A stretch of DNA of 64,000 bases from Hyphomonadaceae bacterium (GCA_014378995.1 JACMMP010000010.1:1-64000), one strand, 5' to 3'; shown: positions 31,531-40,653, numbered from the stretch's first letter. Program-made: numbers and translations. Notes: generated by a model not told the origin, from the sequence alone.

Positions 31531-32444
31531 ACGACGCGCGCGATCGCGCGTTGCTCGACCTGCTCTCCGCGCTGGAGGAGCGCCAGTATCGCTTCATTAC
31601 ACCAACGCCGACGACCCATGCGCGGGTGACGGCGCGCAAACCAGAAGCCGGGGACTTGCGCGACGTGCTGGGCTGGTCCCTGCCTTTCCGCGCGGAAACG
31701 CTGGATCGAGAAATCTTTGCATCGCTGAAAGCGGCGGACGCGCTCGACCTGCGCGGCGATCTCTTTGTGAGCCGCCTCCGCGTCTCAAGCCTCGACGATC
31801 TGCTGCTCCTGCACTCCGCCTATCCGACCATTCAGCGCGACGCTGTTTTTTTCGGCCCTGACTCGTACCGTTTTGCGGCCTTGTTGCGCGCCGAGTTGCC
31901 GCGGCTCCTCCCGCGCCGGCGCATCGTCGATGTCGGCGCGGGCAGCGGAATTGGCGGCCTTGTCGCGGCGCAGACGGCGCCGGGCGCCCGAGTCACGCTC
32001 AGCGACATAAATCCCGAAGCGCTGCGCCTCGCCGCCGTCAATGCAGCTTTCGCCGGTGTCGATGCGGAGATCGTACTGGCAAGCGGGCTCGACGGCGCCG
32101 AGGGCGAGATCGACTGCATAATCGCCAATCCGCCCTACATCGTCGATGGAAGCCATCGCGGCTACCGCGACGGCGGCCCGATGCATGGCGGCCAGCTCTC
32201 GCTCGATTGGGCCAACGCCGCCGCCTCGCGGTTGAGCCCTGGCGGCGCGCTTATCCTCTATACCGGCAGCGCGATCGTGAACGGAGCGGACGAGTTGCAA
32301 GCCGCACTCCTCGCCGCGTTGAGCGGCTTCGACATCAGCTATCGCGAACTCGATCCCGATGTCTTCGGCGAGGAGCTGGCGCAGCCGGCGTACGCCGACG
32401 TCGAGCGCATCGCCGTCGTCGGCCTCGTCGCCATTAAGCGTTAG
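31527..32444 (+). CDS. SAM-dependent methyltransferase, PrmC/HemK-like with NPPY motif
   Basis: 305 residues from TTG 31527, overlapping the HDO gene stop by four bases. IVDVGAGSGIGGLVAAQTAP is SAM motif I, LSDINPEALRLAAVNAAFAG follows, and IIANPPYIVDGSHRGYRDGG is the NPPY motif that positions an amide or exocyclic nitrogen. The N-terminal 110 residues differ from PrmC, so this is a relative rather than the release-factor enzyme. The target is unknown. Coupling to an HDO-fold oxygenase suggests a shared pathway. The stop shares TTAG with the convergent ATP-grasp-like gene. Confidence 0.83.
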   Translation: MNDARDRALLDLLSALEERQYRFITPTPTTHARVTARKPEAGDLRDVLGWSLPFRAETLDREIFASLKAADALDLRGDLFVSRLRVSSLDDLLLLHSAYPTIQRDAVFFGPDSYRFAALLRAELPRLLPRRRIVDVGAGSGIGGLVAAQTAPGARVTLSDINPEALRLAAVNAAFAGVDAEIVLASGLDGAEGEIDCIIANPPYIVDGSHRGYRDGGPMHGGQLSLDWANAAASRLSPGGALILYTGSAIVNGADELQAALLAALSGFDISYRELDPDVFGEELAQPAYADVERIAVVGLVAIKR

Positions 32445-33307
32445 AGCGGCGGCGGCGGCGCCAACTCCATCACCACCATCGCACTCAGCGCCGACGCCAG
32501 CAGCGCAGTCGCCCGGGCGCGGTCGCGCCAGGAGAGAACAACTGCCGGTCCAGTATCGGTCTTGTTGACATCGACGACATAGAGCCGGCCGCTGGCGCGC
32601 TCGCGCAGCACGTCGAGGCCGCCCCAATCCAGTTTCATGGCCGCGCAAAGCCGGGTCAGCTGCGCGATCTCGGCCGGAGAGAACGCCTCAGCCGGCGTTT
32701 TTACGACTACGCTAGAGCTCTGAATCGAAAAACGCGCAGTGGCGGGCTTGCGTTTGACGAACACGACGACCGGCCGCCCGCCGACGCACGCCGTGCGCAG
32801 ATCTTCAACAAATCCATCCTCGCCTTCGGTGCGGATCAGATATTGATACGCGGCCCCCGGCGCGGCGGGCCGTGGGCACTCTACGATATGCCCATCGTGT
32901 AGGCCGTTCGCCTCGCTCTTCTCCACGGCTTCGCCGATGTGCGTCACCGGATCGAGCGCAAGCGGATAGCCAAACACCTGCTCCATCATCCGCGCGACAT
33001 GGGTTTTCGAAACATCGCCGACGTCGAAATTGAATGCGCGTGGGTGGCGCGGCTCCGGGGGCGTCGCGATGGTGGCGTCCTCGAAATAAAAGGCGGCGTC
33101 CGCCTCTTGCGGCGAAGACGCAAAGCGCATCCCACCCCACACCGTCGCCGCCCAGATGATGTACCAGGGCCGCGGCTGGTGCGGCGCAAACCAGATGCGC
33201 GGTCCCGCCGGCAGCGTTAGCCGCGCCCAGAAGCCGCGCGCGCGCACGAACGCGTAATAGGTCAGCCAGCGCGCAATGTCGGCCCAGAGCTGAAAATCGT
33301 TCTTCAT
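32441..33307 (-). CDS. ATP-grasp-like protein
   Basis: 288 residues from ATG 33307 (MKNDFQLWADIARWL); a GTG at 33328 would add seven residues. The C-terminal region AAMKLDWGGLDVLRERASGRLYVVDVNKTDTGPAV matches the last strands of ATP-grasp enzymes, where a D/E-x-N motif binds magnesium. The central ALDPVTHIGEAVEKSEANG and RTACVGGRPVVVFVKRKPA fit the grasp core of an atypical family in alphaproteobacteria. The ligated substrate is unknown. It converges on the methyltransferase and lies 163 bases after proC on the same strand. Confidence 0.68.
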   Translation of the reverse strand: MKNDFQLWADIARWLTYYAFVRARGFWARLTLPAGPRIWFAPHQPRPWYIIWAATVWGGMRFASSPQEADAAFYFEDATIATPPEPRHPRAFNFDVGDVSKTHVARMMEQVFGYPLALDPVTHIGEAVEKSEANGLHDGHIVECPRPAAPGAAYQYLIRTEGEDGFVEDLRTACVGGRPVVVFVKRKPATARFSIQSSSVVVKTPAEAFSPAEIAQLTRLCAAMKLDWGGLDVLRERASGRLYVVDVNKTDTGPAVVLSWRDRARATALLASALSAMVVMELAPPPPL

Positions 33308-33470
33308 CCACACGCCGGTGGACTTCACCAGGATGCGGCCGCCTTCATATCGAAAGTCGCCCAGCCACGCGCCGCGCTGGGGGTTGCGTCCGGGGGTGAA
33401 ATCAATTGCGGACAAGCCCGTCTCCTGCAGCGGACTTGTTGTGCCAAAGCAGCCGCGTTGTGGAAAGCGC

Positions 33471-34292
33471 CTAGCCCTTGCCCAAATCGCGCGACCGCTG
33501 TGCGGCGGCGGAGACGGCGCGGCGCAATAGCGGGCCGAGGCCATCGCCGGCGCCGAGTATATCAAGCGCCGCCTCAGTGGTGCCGCCGGCTGAGGTGACT
33601 TGCTTGCGTAAAGTGCTGGCGCTGTCGCCGGTTTCCAACATCAGGGCGCCGGCGCCGGCCACGGTCCGGGTGGCGAGCCGCATTGCGGTTTCTTTGTCCA
33701 AGCCCTCCTGCTCCGCCGCGGCTGCGAGCACTTCGGCGAGCAAGAAAACGTAGGCCGGGCCGGAGCCGGAGACGGCCGTCACGACATCCATCAACCGTTC
33801 CGCCGCGATCGGCTCGACCGTGCCGAGCGGCGCCAGCAATTGCTCGATCAACTGGCGGTCTTCCGCCGTGCATGCCGGCGAGGCGACGTAAGCGGTGACG
33901 CCCCGGCCGATCCGGGCCGGCGTGTTCGGCACGCAGCGGATCACGCGCTGGGCGCCGAACTCACGCGACAGCTTGTCGATCGTCACGCCTGCCATCACCG
34001 ACAGGACGCGCGTATCCTCGCCCACGAACTTGCGCGCCGTTTCAATCGCGGCGGGAAAACTTTGCGGCTTTACTGCCAGCACGAGCACATCCGCCGGCCC
34101 TGCGTCGGGCGGATTAAGCACCGCGCCGACGGCAACCAGTTCGCGCTCAAGATCGAGATCAAAATTGGGTTCGACGACCGTAAGCGTCAGCCCGCCGCCC
34201 TTGCGGACGGCTTCGATCCAGCCGCGGACCAGCGCGCCGCCCATGGCGCCCGCGCCGACCAAGGCGATCGATGGAGATTCAAGGCCGCTCAC
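33471..34292 (-). CDS. proC: Pyrroline-5-carboxylate reductase
   Basis: 273 residues from GTG 34292, coupled to the YbjN gene through GTGA. The NADP-binding start is IALVGAGAMGGALVRGWIEA. The dimerisation domain contains MDVVTAVSGSGPAYVFLLAEVLAAAAEQEGL and the signature VTSAGGTTEAAL. It makes proline from pyrroline-5-carboxylate. The order YbjN-proC is conserved in alphaproteobacteria, though no functional link is known. Confidence 0.95.
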   Translation of the reverse strand: MSGLESPSIALVGAGAMGGALVRGWIEAVRKGGGLTLTVVEPNFDLDLERELVAVGAVLNPPDAGPADVLVLAVKPQSFPAAIETARKFVGEDTRVLSVMAGVTIDKLSREFGAQRVIRCVPNTPARIGRGVTAYVASPACTAEDRQLIEQLLAPLGTVEPIAAERLMDVVTAVSGSGPAYVFLLAEVLAAAAEQEGLDKETAMRLATRTVAGAGALMLETGDSASTLRKQVTSAGGTTEAALDILGAGDGLGPLLRRAVSAAAQRSRDLGKG

Positions 34293-34795
34293 GCTTCTCC
34301 GACGGTTTCGAATAAGGCCGCCTTGCAGGCGTCCTCAGCCGACATGCCGCCGAGAATAACGAATTGGAAGGCCGGCTGGAAGCGCTCCGCCGCATCCATC
34401 GCCGCGGCCAACATCGCCTGCACTTCGCCGATCGAGATCTCATCACGGCCGATCATCGGTAGAGCGTGCCGGAAGATGATCGTGCCGTCGTCAGACCAGA
34501 CGTCGAAATGGCCGAGCCACAGGTTTTCGTTGATGAGGCCCGCCAAGCGCACCGCTTCCTGCAAGCGCGACTTCGGCGCCTGGATATCGAAGCCGAGCGT
34601 GAAAAGCAGCGCTGGCAGTTCGTGGCGATAGGCGAAATAGCCGACGCTCTCGCCCCAATGGCAGCGGAAGGAGAAATGCACGTCTCCGTCCTCGGCGCGT
34701 TCGCAGCCGAAACGATCGTCGGAGCCAATAACGGCTTCGACCGTATCAAGCGGATCGGAAACGGTTTCCGGTTCGTCATCGAGCCAGAGATCCAT
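34289..34795 (-). CDS. YbjN domain-containing protein
   Basis: 168 residues from ATG 34795, with AAGGGG six bases upstream. The YbjN fold, related to type III secretion chaperones, is indicated by TVEAVIGSDDRFGCERAEDGDVHFSFRC, LQEAVRLAGLINENLWLGHFDVW and ISIGEVQAMLAAAMDAAERFQPAFQFVI. It is a cytosolic protein of unknown role whose stop overlaps the proC GTG start. Confidence 0.88.
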   Translation of the reverse strand: MDLWLDDEPETVSDPLDTVEAVIGSDDRFGCERAEDGDVHFSFRCHWGESVGYFAYRHELPALLFTLGFDIQAPKSRLQEAVRLAGLINENLWLGHFDVWSDDGTIIFRHALPMIGRDEISIGEVQAMLAAAMDAAERFQPAFQFVILGGMSAEDACKAALFETVGEA

Positions 34796-35008
34796 GAGCG
34801 TCCCCTTCGAGCCCAAGGGCCGCGATTGGCGGCCGGTTGATCGATCTCTTCGCCTTGGCTGCGCGCTTTGAGCGGGCGCGTCGAATCAAGCCCCTTAGAG
34901 ACAAGGTAAGCGCGGAGAGTCTTGCGCCAAACTTAACGGGGCGGCTTATCCCGACTCTCGGCGCCGCAATGCACAGTCTTTCCGGGCGCGAACAGCGCGC
35001 CGTAGAGC

Positions 35009-35114
35009 GGAACCCGGGGCCAACACACAGCTCGTAGCCCTGGGTTCCGGATCGCGCTTCGCGCGCCTGCGTCGCTGAAGCCGACTTCGGCGGCGCAAGC
35101 GCGTCCGGAATGAC
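35009..35114. repeat. Palindromic repeat, GTCATTCCGG type (copy 2, partial)
   Basis: Read on the minus strand it starts GTCATTCCGGACGCGC (from 35114) and reaches CCGGAACCCAGGG (35050-35038) and a second GGGTTCC arm at 35009-35015. It lacks the second terminal GTCAT arm, so it is a truncated or half copy. It begins one base after the ubiK stop codon. The rest of the 319-base gap (34796-35008) shows no convincing gene; a 66-residue frame there has no ribosome binding site. Confidence 0.7.
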
Positions 35115-35381
35115 TCAATCGGATTTAATCGGTGCGTTAGCGAGCGCCGCTTCTAGCGCGGCAATGCGCGCGCGCAGCGCATCGGCCGCGGCGCGCGCCT
35201 CGGCGGCGAGCTGCTTCACCGCCTCGAACTCGTCGCGGCCCACCAGGTCCATTTCCGCTACGAAACGGTCTGCCTGGGTGCGCATGAAGCTTTTGGCCTC
35301 GTCGCCCGCACCCTGGGCCATGCCCATCGCGCCGGTCATCAAACGGGCCAGATCATCGAACACCGAGCTTGTCGTTTGCAT
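35115..35381 (-). CDS. ubiK: Ubiquinone biosynthesis accessory factor UbiK (BMFP family)
   Basis: 88 residues. The N-terminal amphipathic helix MQTTSSVFDDLARLMTGAMG is followed by RTQADRFVAEMDLVGRDEFEAVKQLA and a coiled coil (ADALRARIAALEAAL), the complete BMFP/UbiK pattern. The protein trimerises and supports the Ubi complex. It is divergent from lgt with about 75 bases between the starts. Confidence 0.9.
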   Translation of the reverse strand: MQTTSSVFDDLARLMTGAMGMAQGAGDEAKSFMRTQADRFVAEMDLVGRDEFEAVKQLAAEARAAADALRARIAALEAALANAPIKSD

Positions 35382-35455
35382 GTGGACCGATCCTTTCCGC
35401 CTACTTAGAAACCCCGGGCCAGCCGGGGCAATGCGGCGAAACAGCTGAACTCAGG

Positions 35456-36520
35456 ATGTTAGCGGCGATGATCGAGGCGGCTTTCCAATTCCCCAATATC
35501 AACCCAGCGGCGCTGACGCTGCCGGCGTTCGAGCTGTTCGGCAACACGCTCGGGCCCTTCCCGCTGCGCTGGTACGCGCTGGCCTATATTGTTGGCCTCG
35601 TGCTGGGCTGGCGCTGGATGGTGTGGCTGATCCGGCGCGACAAGCTCTGGGCGCCTGGCCGCCCCGCGCTCAGCGTGATGCAAGCCGATGATTTTCTGTT
35701 CTGGGCGACGCTTGGCGTCATCCTCGGCGGCCGGCTCGGCTACGTGCTGTTCTACAAAACCGACATGCTCTGGCTAAGCCCGCTGGAGGTTTTCCAGATT
35801 TGGCAAGGCGGCATGAGCTTCCACGGCGGCTTGATCGGTGTTGCGCTCGCCGCGTTCTGGTTCGCGCGGCAAAAGCACGTCAACGAAGAGCAGTTCGCGG
35901 GGCTGGCCAAAAAGCACGTCGTCACTGAGCCGCCGGCGGACAATAAGAGCGAATACACCCGCATCGGCCCGCAAGGGTGGCTGAAGAAAAAAGAAGCTGA
36001 CGATCTGCGCGAGAAAGCGCGCACCGATACGGTGGATCTCTTGCGCCTTGGCGACATCGCCGCCGCGGCTGCGCCGATTGGCTTGTTCTTCGGCCGCATC
36101 GCCAATTTCATCAATGGCGAACTCTGGGGGCGGACGACCGATGGCCCGTTGGGCGTCGTGTTCTGCAACCGCACCATCACGGAGTTGAATTACGGCACGT
36201 GCCCAGCGGGCGTCGAACCGCGCCATCCCAGCCAGCTTTATGAAGCGGCGCTCGAAGGCGTCGCGCTTTTCGCTATCATCAGCATCGCGACTCTGCGCTT
36301 TGAATCGCTGCGCCGGCCGGGCCTGAATGTCGGCCTCTTCCTCCTCTTTTACGGGCTTTTCCGCGCCATTCTTGAAACCGTGCGCGAGCCGGATTCGCAC
36401 ATGCCCGCCGCGCTGCAGGGCTATGTCACCATGGGCATGCTGCTCTCGATCCCGATGATTGTCGCAGGCCTTTGGCTGATCCGCCGCGCCTTCGCCCAAC
36501 CCAAACTGGCGCCGGCGTGA
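35456..36520 (+). CDS. lgt: Prolipoprotein diacylglyceryl transferase with cytoplasmic-loop insertion
   Basis: 354 residues from ATG 35456; ATG 35468 is an alternative. Lgt signatures are RWYALAYIVGLVLGWR, GGRLGYVLF, WQGGMSFHGGLIG and GRIANFINGELWGR, with RHPSQLYEA near the end. It transfers diacylglycerol from phosphatidylglycerol to the lipobox cysteine of prolipoproteins. About 50 residues (141-192), charged and Lys/Glu-rich (KKKEADDLREKARTD), are inserted between the HGG helix and the RLGDIAAAAAP helix. The family is usually 260-300 residues. The stop overlaps the next start (GTGA). Confidence 0.94.
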   Translation: MLAAMIEAAFQFPNINPAALTLPAFELFGNTLGPFPLRWYALAYIVGLVLGWRWMVWLIRRDKLWAPGRPALSVMQADDFLFWATLGVILGGRLGYVLFYKTDMLWLSPLEVFQIWQGGMSFHGGLIGVALAAFWFARQKHVNEEQFAGLAKKHVVTEPPADNKSEYTRIGPQGWLKKKEADDLREKARTDTVDLLRLGDIAAAAAPIGLFFGRIANFINGELWGRTTDGPLGVVFCNRTITELNYGTCPAGVEPRHPSQLYEAALEGVALFAIISIATLRFESLRRPGLNVGLFLLFYGLFRAILETVREPDSHMPAALQGYVTMGMLLSIPMIVAGLWLIRRAFAQPKLAPA

Positions 36521-37560
36521 GTCTCCGCGAAAAACTCGTTGAGCATATTCGCGAGAACGGGCCGATGACGGTTGCCGAATACATGGCGGCGTGCCTCTAC
36601 GATCCGGAAGACGGCTATTACGCGACGCGGCCATCCATCGGCGGCGCAAACGCGGACTTTCTGACCGCCCCCGAAGCCAGCCAGATGTATGGCGAGCTGA
36701 TCGGCCTGTGGTGCGCGCACGAATGGGACGCGCTGGGCAAGCCGGCGTTCAATCTGATCGAGCTTGGCCCCGGCCGCGGCGTGCTGATGCAGGATATGCT
36801 GCGCGCCACGCAGCGCGTCGAAGGCTTCCAGGACTCATCGAACGTTGTGCTGGTGGAAGTCAGCGCGCCCTTGCGTGATGAACAAGCCGAGCGCGTGCCG
36901 CAAGCGGAATGGGCGCTGCGGCTCGACGACGCGCCGCCTGGCGCATCGCTTATAATAGGCAACGAATTCCTTGACTGCTTGCCGATCCGCCAGTTCGTTC
37001 GCGGCGAAGATGGCTGGCATGAAAAACTCGTCGGCATGGACGAGGTTGATCAATTGACGTTCGGCCTGAGCGCCGCCTTGCCCGCGCCGGACAGCGACGA
37101 CGAGCCGGGCACCGTCCGCGAAGTGGCGCCGGCGCTTGAAAGCCTGATCTACGAATTGGAGCGCCGCCTGCATGAAGCGCCCGGCCGCGCGCTCTTGATC
37201 GATTATGGCTACGTGACGCCCGAAGGCGCCGACACGCTGCAAGCGCTTAAACGGCACACCAAGGTCGATCCTATCGAAACACCGGGCGAAGCCGATCTCA
37301 CCGCGCATGTCGATTTCGCGCGTGTCGCGCATTTAGCCGAACAAGCGGGCCTCGACGTACACGGCCCCATCACGCAGGGCCTGTTCCTGCGTGGGCTCGG
37401 CATCGAACTGCGTTTTAAAGCGCTGGCTGAAGCCAATCCACCGCACGCGGAGCGGCTCGCGCGCGAAATGCACCGCCTTACATCGCCCGATCAAATGGGC
37501 GCATTGTTCAAAGTGATATGCCTGTCGAGCCCCAACCTCCCGCCGCCGGCGGGCTTCTGA
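36517..37560 (+). CDS. MidA/NDUFAF7-like SAM-dependent methyltransferase (DUF185)
   Basis: 347 residues from GTG 36517, coupled to lgt by GTGA. MTVAEYMAACLYDPEDGYYATRP is the diagnostic start, followed by FLTAPEASQMYGELIG and the SAM motif LIELGPGRGVLMQDML. IGNEFLDCLPIRQF and LLIDYGYV follow as in MidA. The mitochondrial homologue NDUFAF7 dimethylates an arginine of complex I subunit NDUFS2; a similar role on NuoD is plausible. The reading frame overlaps the next gene by 43 bases. Confidence 0.9.
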   Translation: MSLREKLVEHIRENGPMTVAEYMAACLYDPEDGYYATRPSIGGANADFLTAPEASQMYGELIGLWCAHEWDALGKPAFNLIELGPGRGVLMQDMLRATQRVEGFQDSSNVVLVEVSAPLRDEQAERVPQAEWALRLDDAPPGASLIIGNEFLDCLPIRQFVRGEDGWHEKLVGMDEVDQLTFGLSAALPAPDSDDEPGTVREVAPALESLIYELERRLHEAPGRALLIDYGYVTPEGADTLQALKRHTKVDPIETPGEADLTAHVDFARVAHLAEQAGLDVHGPITQGLFLRGLGIELRFKALAEANPPHAERLAREMHRLTSPDQMGALFKVICLSSPNLPPPAGF

Positions 37561-38324
37561 GCGCGGACGCGCCGCCGCATTGGACAGCCAATGTGCTGAG
37601 CGGCGTGCGCCACGGCTTCTTCGGCCGCCGCGGCGGCGTGTCGGGCGGCATCTATGCAAGCCTGAACGCCGGCACGGGCTCGCGCGACGATGCGGATGCA
37701 ACGCACGAGAACCGCACCCGCATCGCCGCCACTTTCGGCGCCCCACTCGATCACCTCATCGGCGCACACCAAGTGCATTCGCCGACGGCCGTGTTCGTGA
37801 CCGCGCCCTGGCCGGGCGAACGCCCGCACGCGGACGCGCTCGTCACCACGATTCCGGGCCTTGCGATCTCGGTGCTGACGGCCGACTGCGCGCCTGTGCT
37901 GCTTGCCGATACGGAAGCTGGCGTGATCGCGGCTGCGCACGCGGGTTGGAAGGGCGCCATCGGGGGCGTGCTGGAAAGCGCCGTGGCGCTCATGCAAGAG
38001 CATGGCGCCGACGCGTCCCGCATCGACGCCGCCATCGGCCCTTGCATCCACCAAGCCTCGTATCAGGTCGGCGCCGAATTCGAGCAGCGCTTTCGCGATG
38101 CAGATGCGAGCTATTCGCGCTTCTTCTCTCCCGGCCGCGACGGCACGTTTCAGTTCGATTTGCCCGGTTTCTGTGCAGATCGGCTGGCCGCCGCGGGCGT
38201 GCGGCGAATCGAGACGCTGCCGCTCGACACCTATGCGCACGAAGACGCCCTCTTCAGCCACCGGCGATCCGTGCATCGAAACGAGGGCGATTACGGGCGC
38301 AACTGCGCCGCCATTGCGCTCTAG
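37518..38324 (+). CDS. pgeF: Peptidoglycan editing factor PgeF (laccase-domain, YfiH/LACC1 family)
   Basis: 268 residues from ATG 37518, inside the 3' end of the previous gene. HGFFGRRGGVSGGIYASLN is the family start. The zinc site is formed by His in GAHQVHSPTAV, Cys in LTADCAPVLL and His in VIAAAHAGWKG. PCIHQASYQVG and the final RNEGDYGRNCAAIAL are typical. The E. coli enzyme removes misincorporated serine-containing peptides from peptidoglycan precursors; LACC1 homologues act on purine nucleosides. Confidence 0.93.
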   Translation: MPVEPQPPAAGGLLSADAPPHWTANVLSGVRHGFFGRRGGVSGGIYASLNAGTGSRDDADATHENRTRIAATFGAPLDHLIGAHQVHSPTAVFVTAPWPGERPHADALVTTIPGLAISVLTADCAPVLLADTEAGVIAAAHAGWKGAIGGVLESAVALMQEHGADASRIDAAIGPCIHQASYQVGAEFEQRFRDADASYSRFFSPGRDGTFQFDLPGFCADRLAAAGVRRIETLPLDTYAHEDALFSHRRSVHRNEGDYGRNCAAIAL

Positions 38325-38423
38325 GCGCCACAGCAGCGGCCGCCGTCATCAAACTGCAGCAAATCCCTTTCCGCGCCCCCGAGTCGAAGAGTAGAGGAAG
38401 GCGATCCAGCGGGGCCGCATCCG

Positions 38424-39359
38424 ATGAAACTCCTAGCCGGCAATTCCAACGGGACGCTCGCTAAGGCGATCGCCGAGCATCTCGACACGCCGCTCGCGCA
38501 AGCGGAAGTGAAGCGGTTCAAGGACAACGAGATCTTTGTCGAGATTCAGGAGAACGTCCGCGGCGAGGACGTGTTCTTCATTCAGTCGACGTCCTATCCC
38601 GCAAACGATCATTTGATGGAATTGCTGATCGGCATCGATGCGCTGCGCCGCGCCTCGGCGCGCCGCATCACTGCAGTCATCCCTTATTACGGCTACGGCC
38701 GGCAGGACCGCAAAGTCGGCGGCCGCACGCCGATATCGGCCAAGCTGGTCGCCAATTTGGTCACCACCGCCGGCGCCAATCGGGTGCTGACGCTGGAGCT
38801 GCACGCCGGCCAGATCCAGGGCTTCTTTGACATCCCAACTGACAATCTCTTTTCCACACCAGTGCTCGAACGCGACATCCGCGAGGCGTACAAAGATGTG
38901 AGCAAGCTGATGATCGTCTCGCCCGACGTCGGCGGCGTGGTGCGCGCGCGCGCGCTGGCCAACCGCATCGGCGCGGATCTCGCCATCGTCGACAAGCGGC
39001 GCGAGAAAGCCGGCGTCAGCGAGGTGATGCACATTATCGGCGATGTCGCTGGCCGCGAGTGCATTCTGGTCGATGACATCGTCGATAGCGCCGGCACGCT
39101 TTGCAATGCCGCAGAGGCGCTGCTGAAGGAAGGCGCAGCTTCGGTCTCGGCCTATGTGACGCATGGGGTGCTCTCAAACGGCGCAATCAAGCGCGTGGAC
39201 CAGTCCAAACTGAAAGAATTGGTCACCACCGACTCGATCGACCCGGCGGCGCGCAAGGGTCCCAGCAGCAAGATCCGCACCGTCTCCGTCGCCGCGCTCA
39301 TGGGCGACGCCATCTGGCGCATCGCCCACGAAGAAAGCGTCAGTTCGCTGTTCGAGTAG
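38424..39359 (+). CDS. prs: Ribose-phosphate pyrophosphokinase
   Basis: 311 residues, standard length. [68 protein letters not shown] and the PRPP loop [15 protein letters not shown] are all present. It makes PRPP from ribose 5-phosphate and ATP for nucleotide, His and Trp synthesis. The 99-base upstream gap probably holds its promoter. The last 20 bases overlap the 3' end of the convergent desaturase gene. Confidence 0.97.
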   Translation: MKLLAGNSNGTLAKAIAEHLDTPLAQAEVKRFKDNEIFVEIQENVRGEDVFFIQSTSYPANDHLMELLIGIDALRRASARRITAVIPYYGYGRQDRKVGGRTPISAKLVANLVTTAGANRVLTLELHAGQIQGFFDIPTDNLFSTPVLERDIREAYKDVSKLMIVSPDVGGVVRARALANRIGADLAIVDKRREKAGVSEVMHIIGDVAGRECILVDDIVDSAGTLCNAAEALLKEGAASVSAYVTHGVLSNGAIKRVDQSKLKELVTTDSIDPAARKGPSSKIRTVSVAALMGDAIWRIAHEESVSSLFE

Positions 39360-40320
39360 CGGCTAAGCTGCGCCACCAGCGCAGCGCCAAACGGCAAGCG
39401 GGGCATCCGCCATCGTTGTTCGGCAGCCGGACGAGCGCCGCACGCGTCGGCATCGTCGCGGGCGTCTTGATCTCCCAGGCAAGCCCAAGCCGCTCGAGCG
39501 CGAGGATGAGCCACCAACCGGGATCGGGCTGATCGGCATGCAAGCCAATGCGCGCTGAACCGGGAAAAGCGTGGTGGTTGTTGTGCCAGCTCTCGCCCAT
39601 TGAAAAGAGCGCGGCGATCGGAACGTCGTGTCCCTGCACGCCGGCGCCCATCACGCGCCAGCGCATCGGGCCTTCGTTGTGTGCAAAATAGCCCACCAAC
39701 CAGTGACCGGTAACGCAAACGCTCACCCGCGCGGCAATCCCCCACACCACCCAGCTCCAACCGCCGAGCGCAAACAGGAGCACGGCGAGCGGCGCTTGCT
39801 GCAACATCCAGGTCCGCTCCATCCAGTGATAGACGCGATCGTTCGCCAAGCGCGGCTCCAGTTCGAAGCGCGGCGGATGCTCAAGGTCGATGTCGCAATG
39901 CAATTGCCAAAAACCATCAAGCCAGAAGCTGCGGCGGTGACAGAGATAATCATGGCAGTGCGGCTGGCGCTGCGCCCAGTCGCGTAGATCGTGCTGGCGC
40001 ATTAGCCCAAACGGACCTGCCATGCCGACCAGGACACCCGAATACACCATCACGTACTCAAGCCAGAGCGGACACGCGAAGCTGCTGTGAATCAGCCGTC
40101 GGTGCATGCCCACCGAATGTCCGGCGCAGAGCGTAATTGCGCTCAGCACGACAAACACAGCGAAGGCGTCCCACGCCAAGGTAAGCGGACCGGCAACCAG
40201 CGCGACGAGCGTCATCCCGCCAATCCAAAGCGATTTGACTGGCCTCCAAGTGACGCGACCTTGGTCAGCGCTTGTCGAGGCGTCAGCTATGATGCGCTCA
40301 GACCCATGCTCCCAGCCCAT
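39340..40320 (-). CDS. Acyl-CoA/fatty-acid desaturase-like membrane enzyme
   Basis: 326 residues; AGGAGG five bases before ATG 40320. Histidine boxes of membrane di-iron desaturases are present: [11 protein letters not shown] (HxxxxH), a second cluster around [13 protein letters not shown], and [13 protein letters not shown] (HxxHH). About four membrane helices lie between them ([54 protein letters not shown]). A C-terminal extension of about 40 residues contains CPACR. It starts 12 bases after the ArsR gene on the same strand, so ArsR probably controls it. Membrane-fluidity adjustment is an inference. Confidence 0.87.
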   Translation of the reverse strand: MGWEHGSERIIADASTSADQGRVTWRPVKSLWIGGMTLVALVAGPLTLAWDAFAVFVVLSAITLCAGHSVGMHRRLIHSSFACPLWLEYVMVYSGVLVGMAGPFGLMRQHDLRDWAQRQPHCHDYLCHRRSFWLDGFWQLHCDIDLEHPPRFELEPRLANDRVYHWMERTWMLQQAPLAVLLFALGGWSWVVWGIAARVSVCVTGHWLVGYFAHNEGPMRWRVMGAGVQGHDVPIAALFSMGESWHNNHHAFPGSARIGLHADQPDPGWWLILALERLGLAWEIKTPATMPTRAALVRLPNNDGGCPACRLALRWWRSLAATRTAN

Positions 40321-40332
40321 CGACGCCTCCTC

Positions 40333-40638
40333 TTATGCGCGTTTTTCTTTGAGCTTCTTGCTTTCGCGTTTCAGCGGCCGCGAAACCGGACACACTTCCT
40401 GGACGAAGCCGTTGAGTGTGTTCAGCAAGTTCTCGCGGACCAAAGCATAGTGGACAAACTGTCCCCGCTTCTCGCCGCGAATGAGCCCCGCTCCTTCGAG
40501 CACCGAAAGATGCTTCGAGATCGCGGGCTTGCTCATGGAAAAACGCGCAGCGATCTCGCCAGCGGTTAGTTCCGCCTCGGCTAGGTAGGCCAAGATTCTA
40601 CGCCGCGGCGTAGACGCGAGGGCGTCGAAGACATCCAT
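40333..40638 (-). CDS. ArsR-family winged-helix repressor
   Basis: 101 residues. ALASTPRRRILAYLAEAELTAGEIAARFSMSKPAISKHLSVLEGAGLIRGEKRGQFVHY (in pieces) is the classical ArsR helix-turn-helix and wing. There is no CxC metal site, so it belongs to the non-metal SdpR/BigR-like type. The C-terminus is Lys-rich (KRESKKLKEKRA). It is followed 12 bases later by the desaturase gene and has a perfect inverted repeat upstream. Confidence 0.92.
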   Translation of the reverse strand: MDVFDALASTPRRRILAYLAEAELTAGEIAARFSMSKPAISKHLSVLEGAGLIRGEKRGQFVHYALVRENLLNTLNGFVQEVCPVSRPLKRESKKLKEKRA

Positions 40639-40653
40639 GGGCTTCCATCATTT

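Noticed and set aside
34837-35037. A 66-codon frame in the gap before ubiK
   Set aside because: Compositionally plausible but without a ribosome binding site, and its end runs into the palindromic repeat at 35009-35114.
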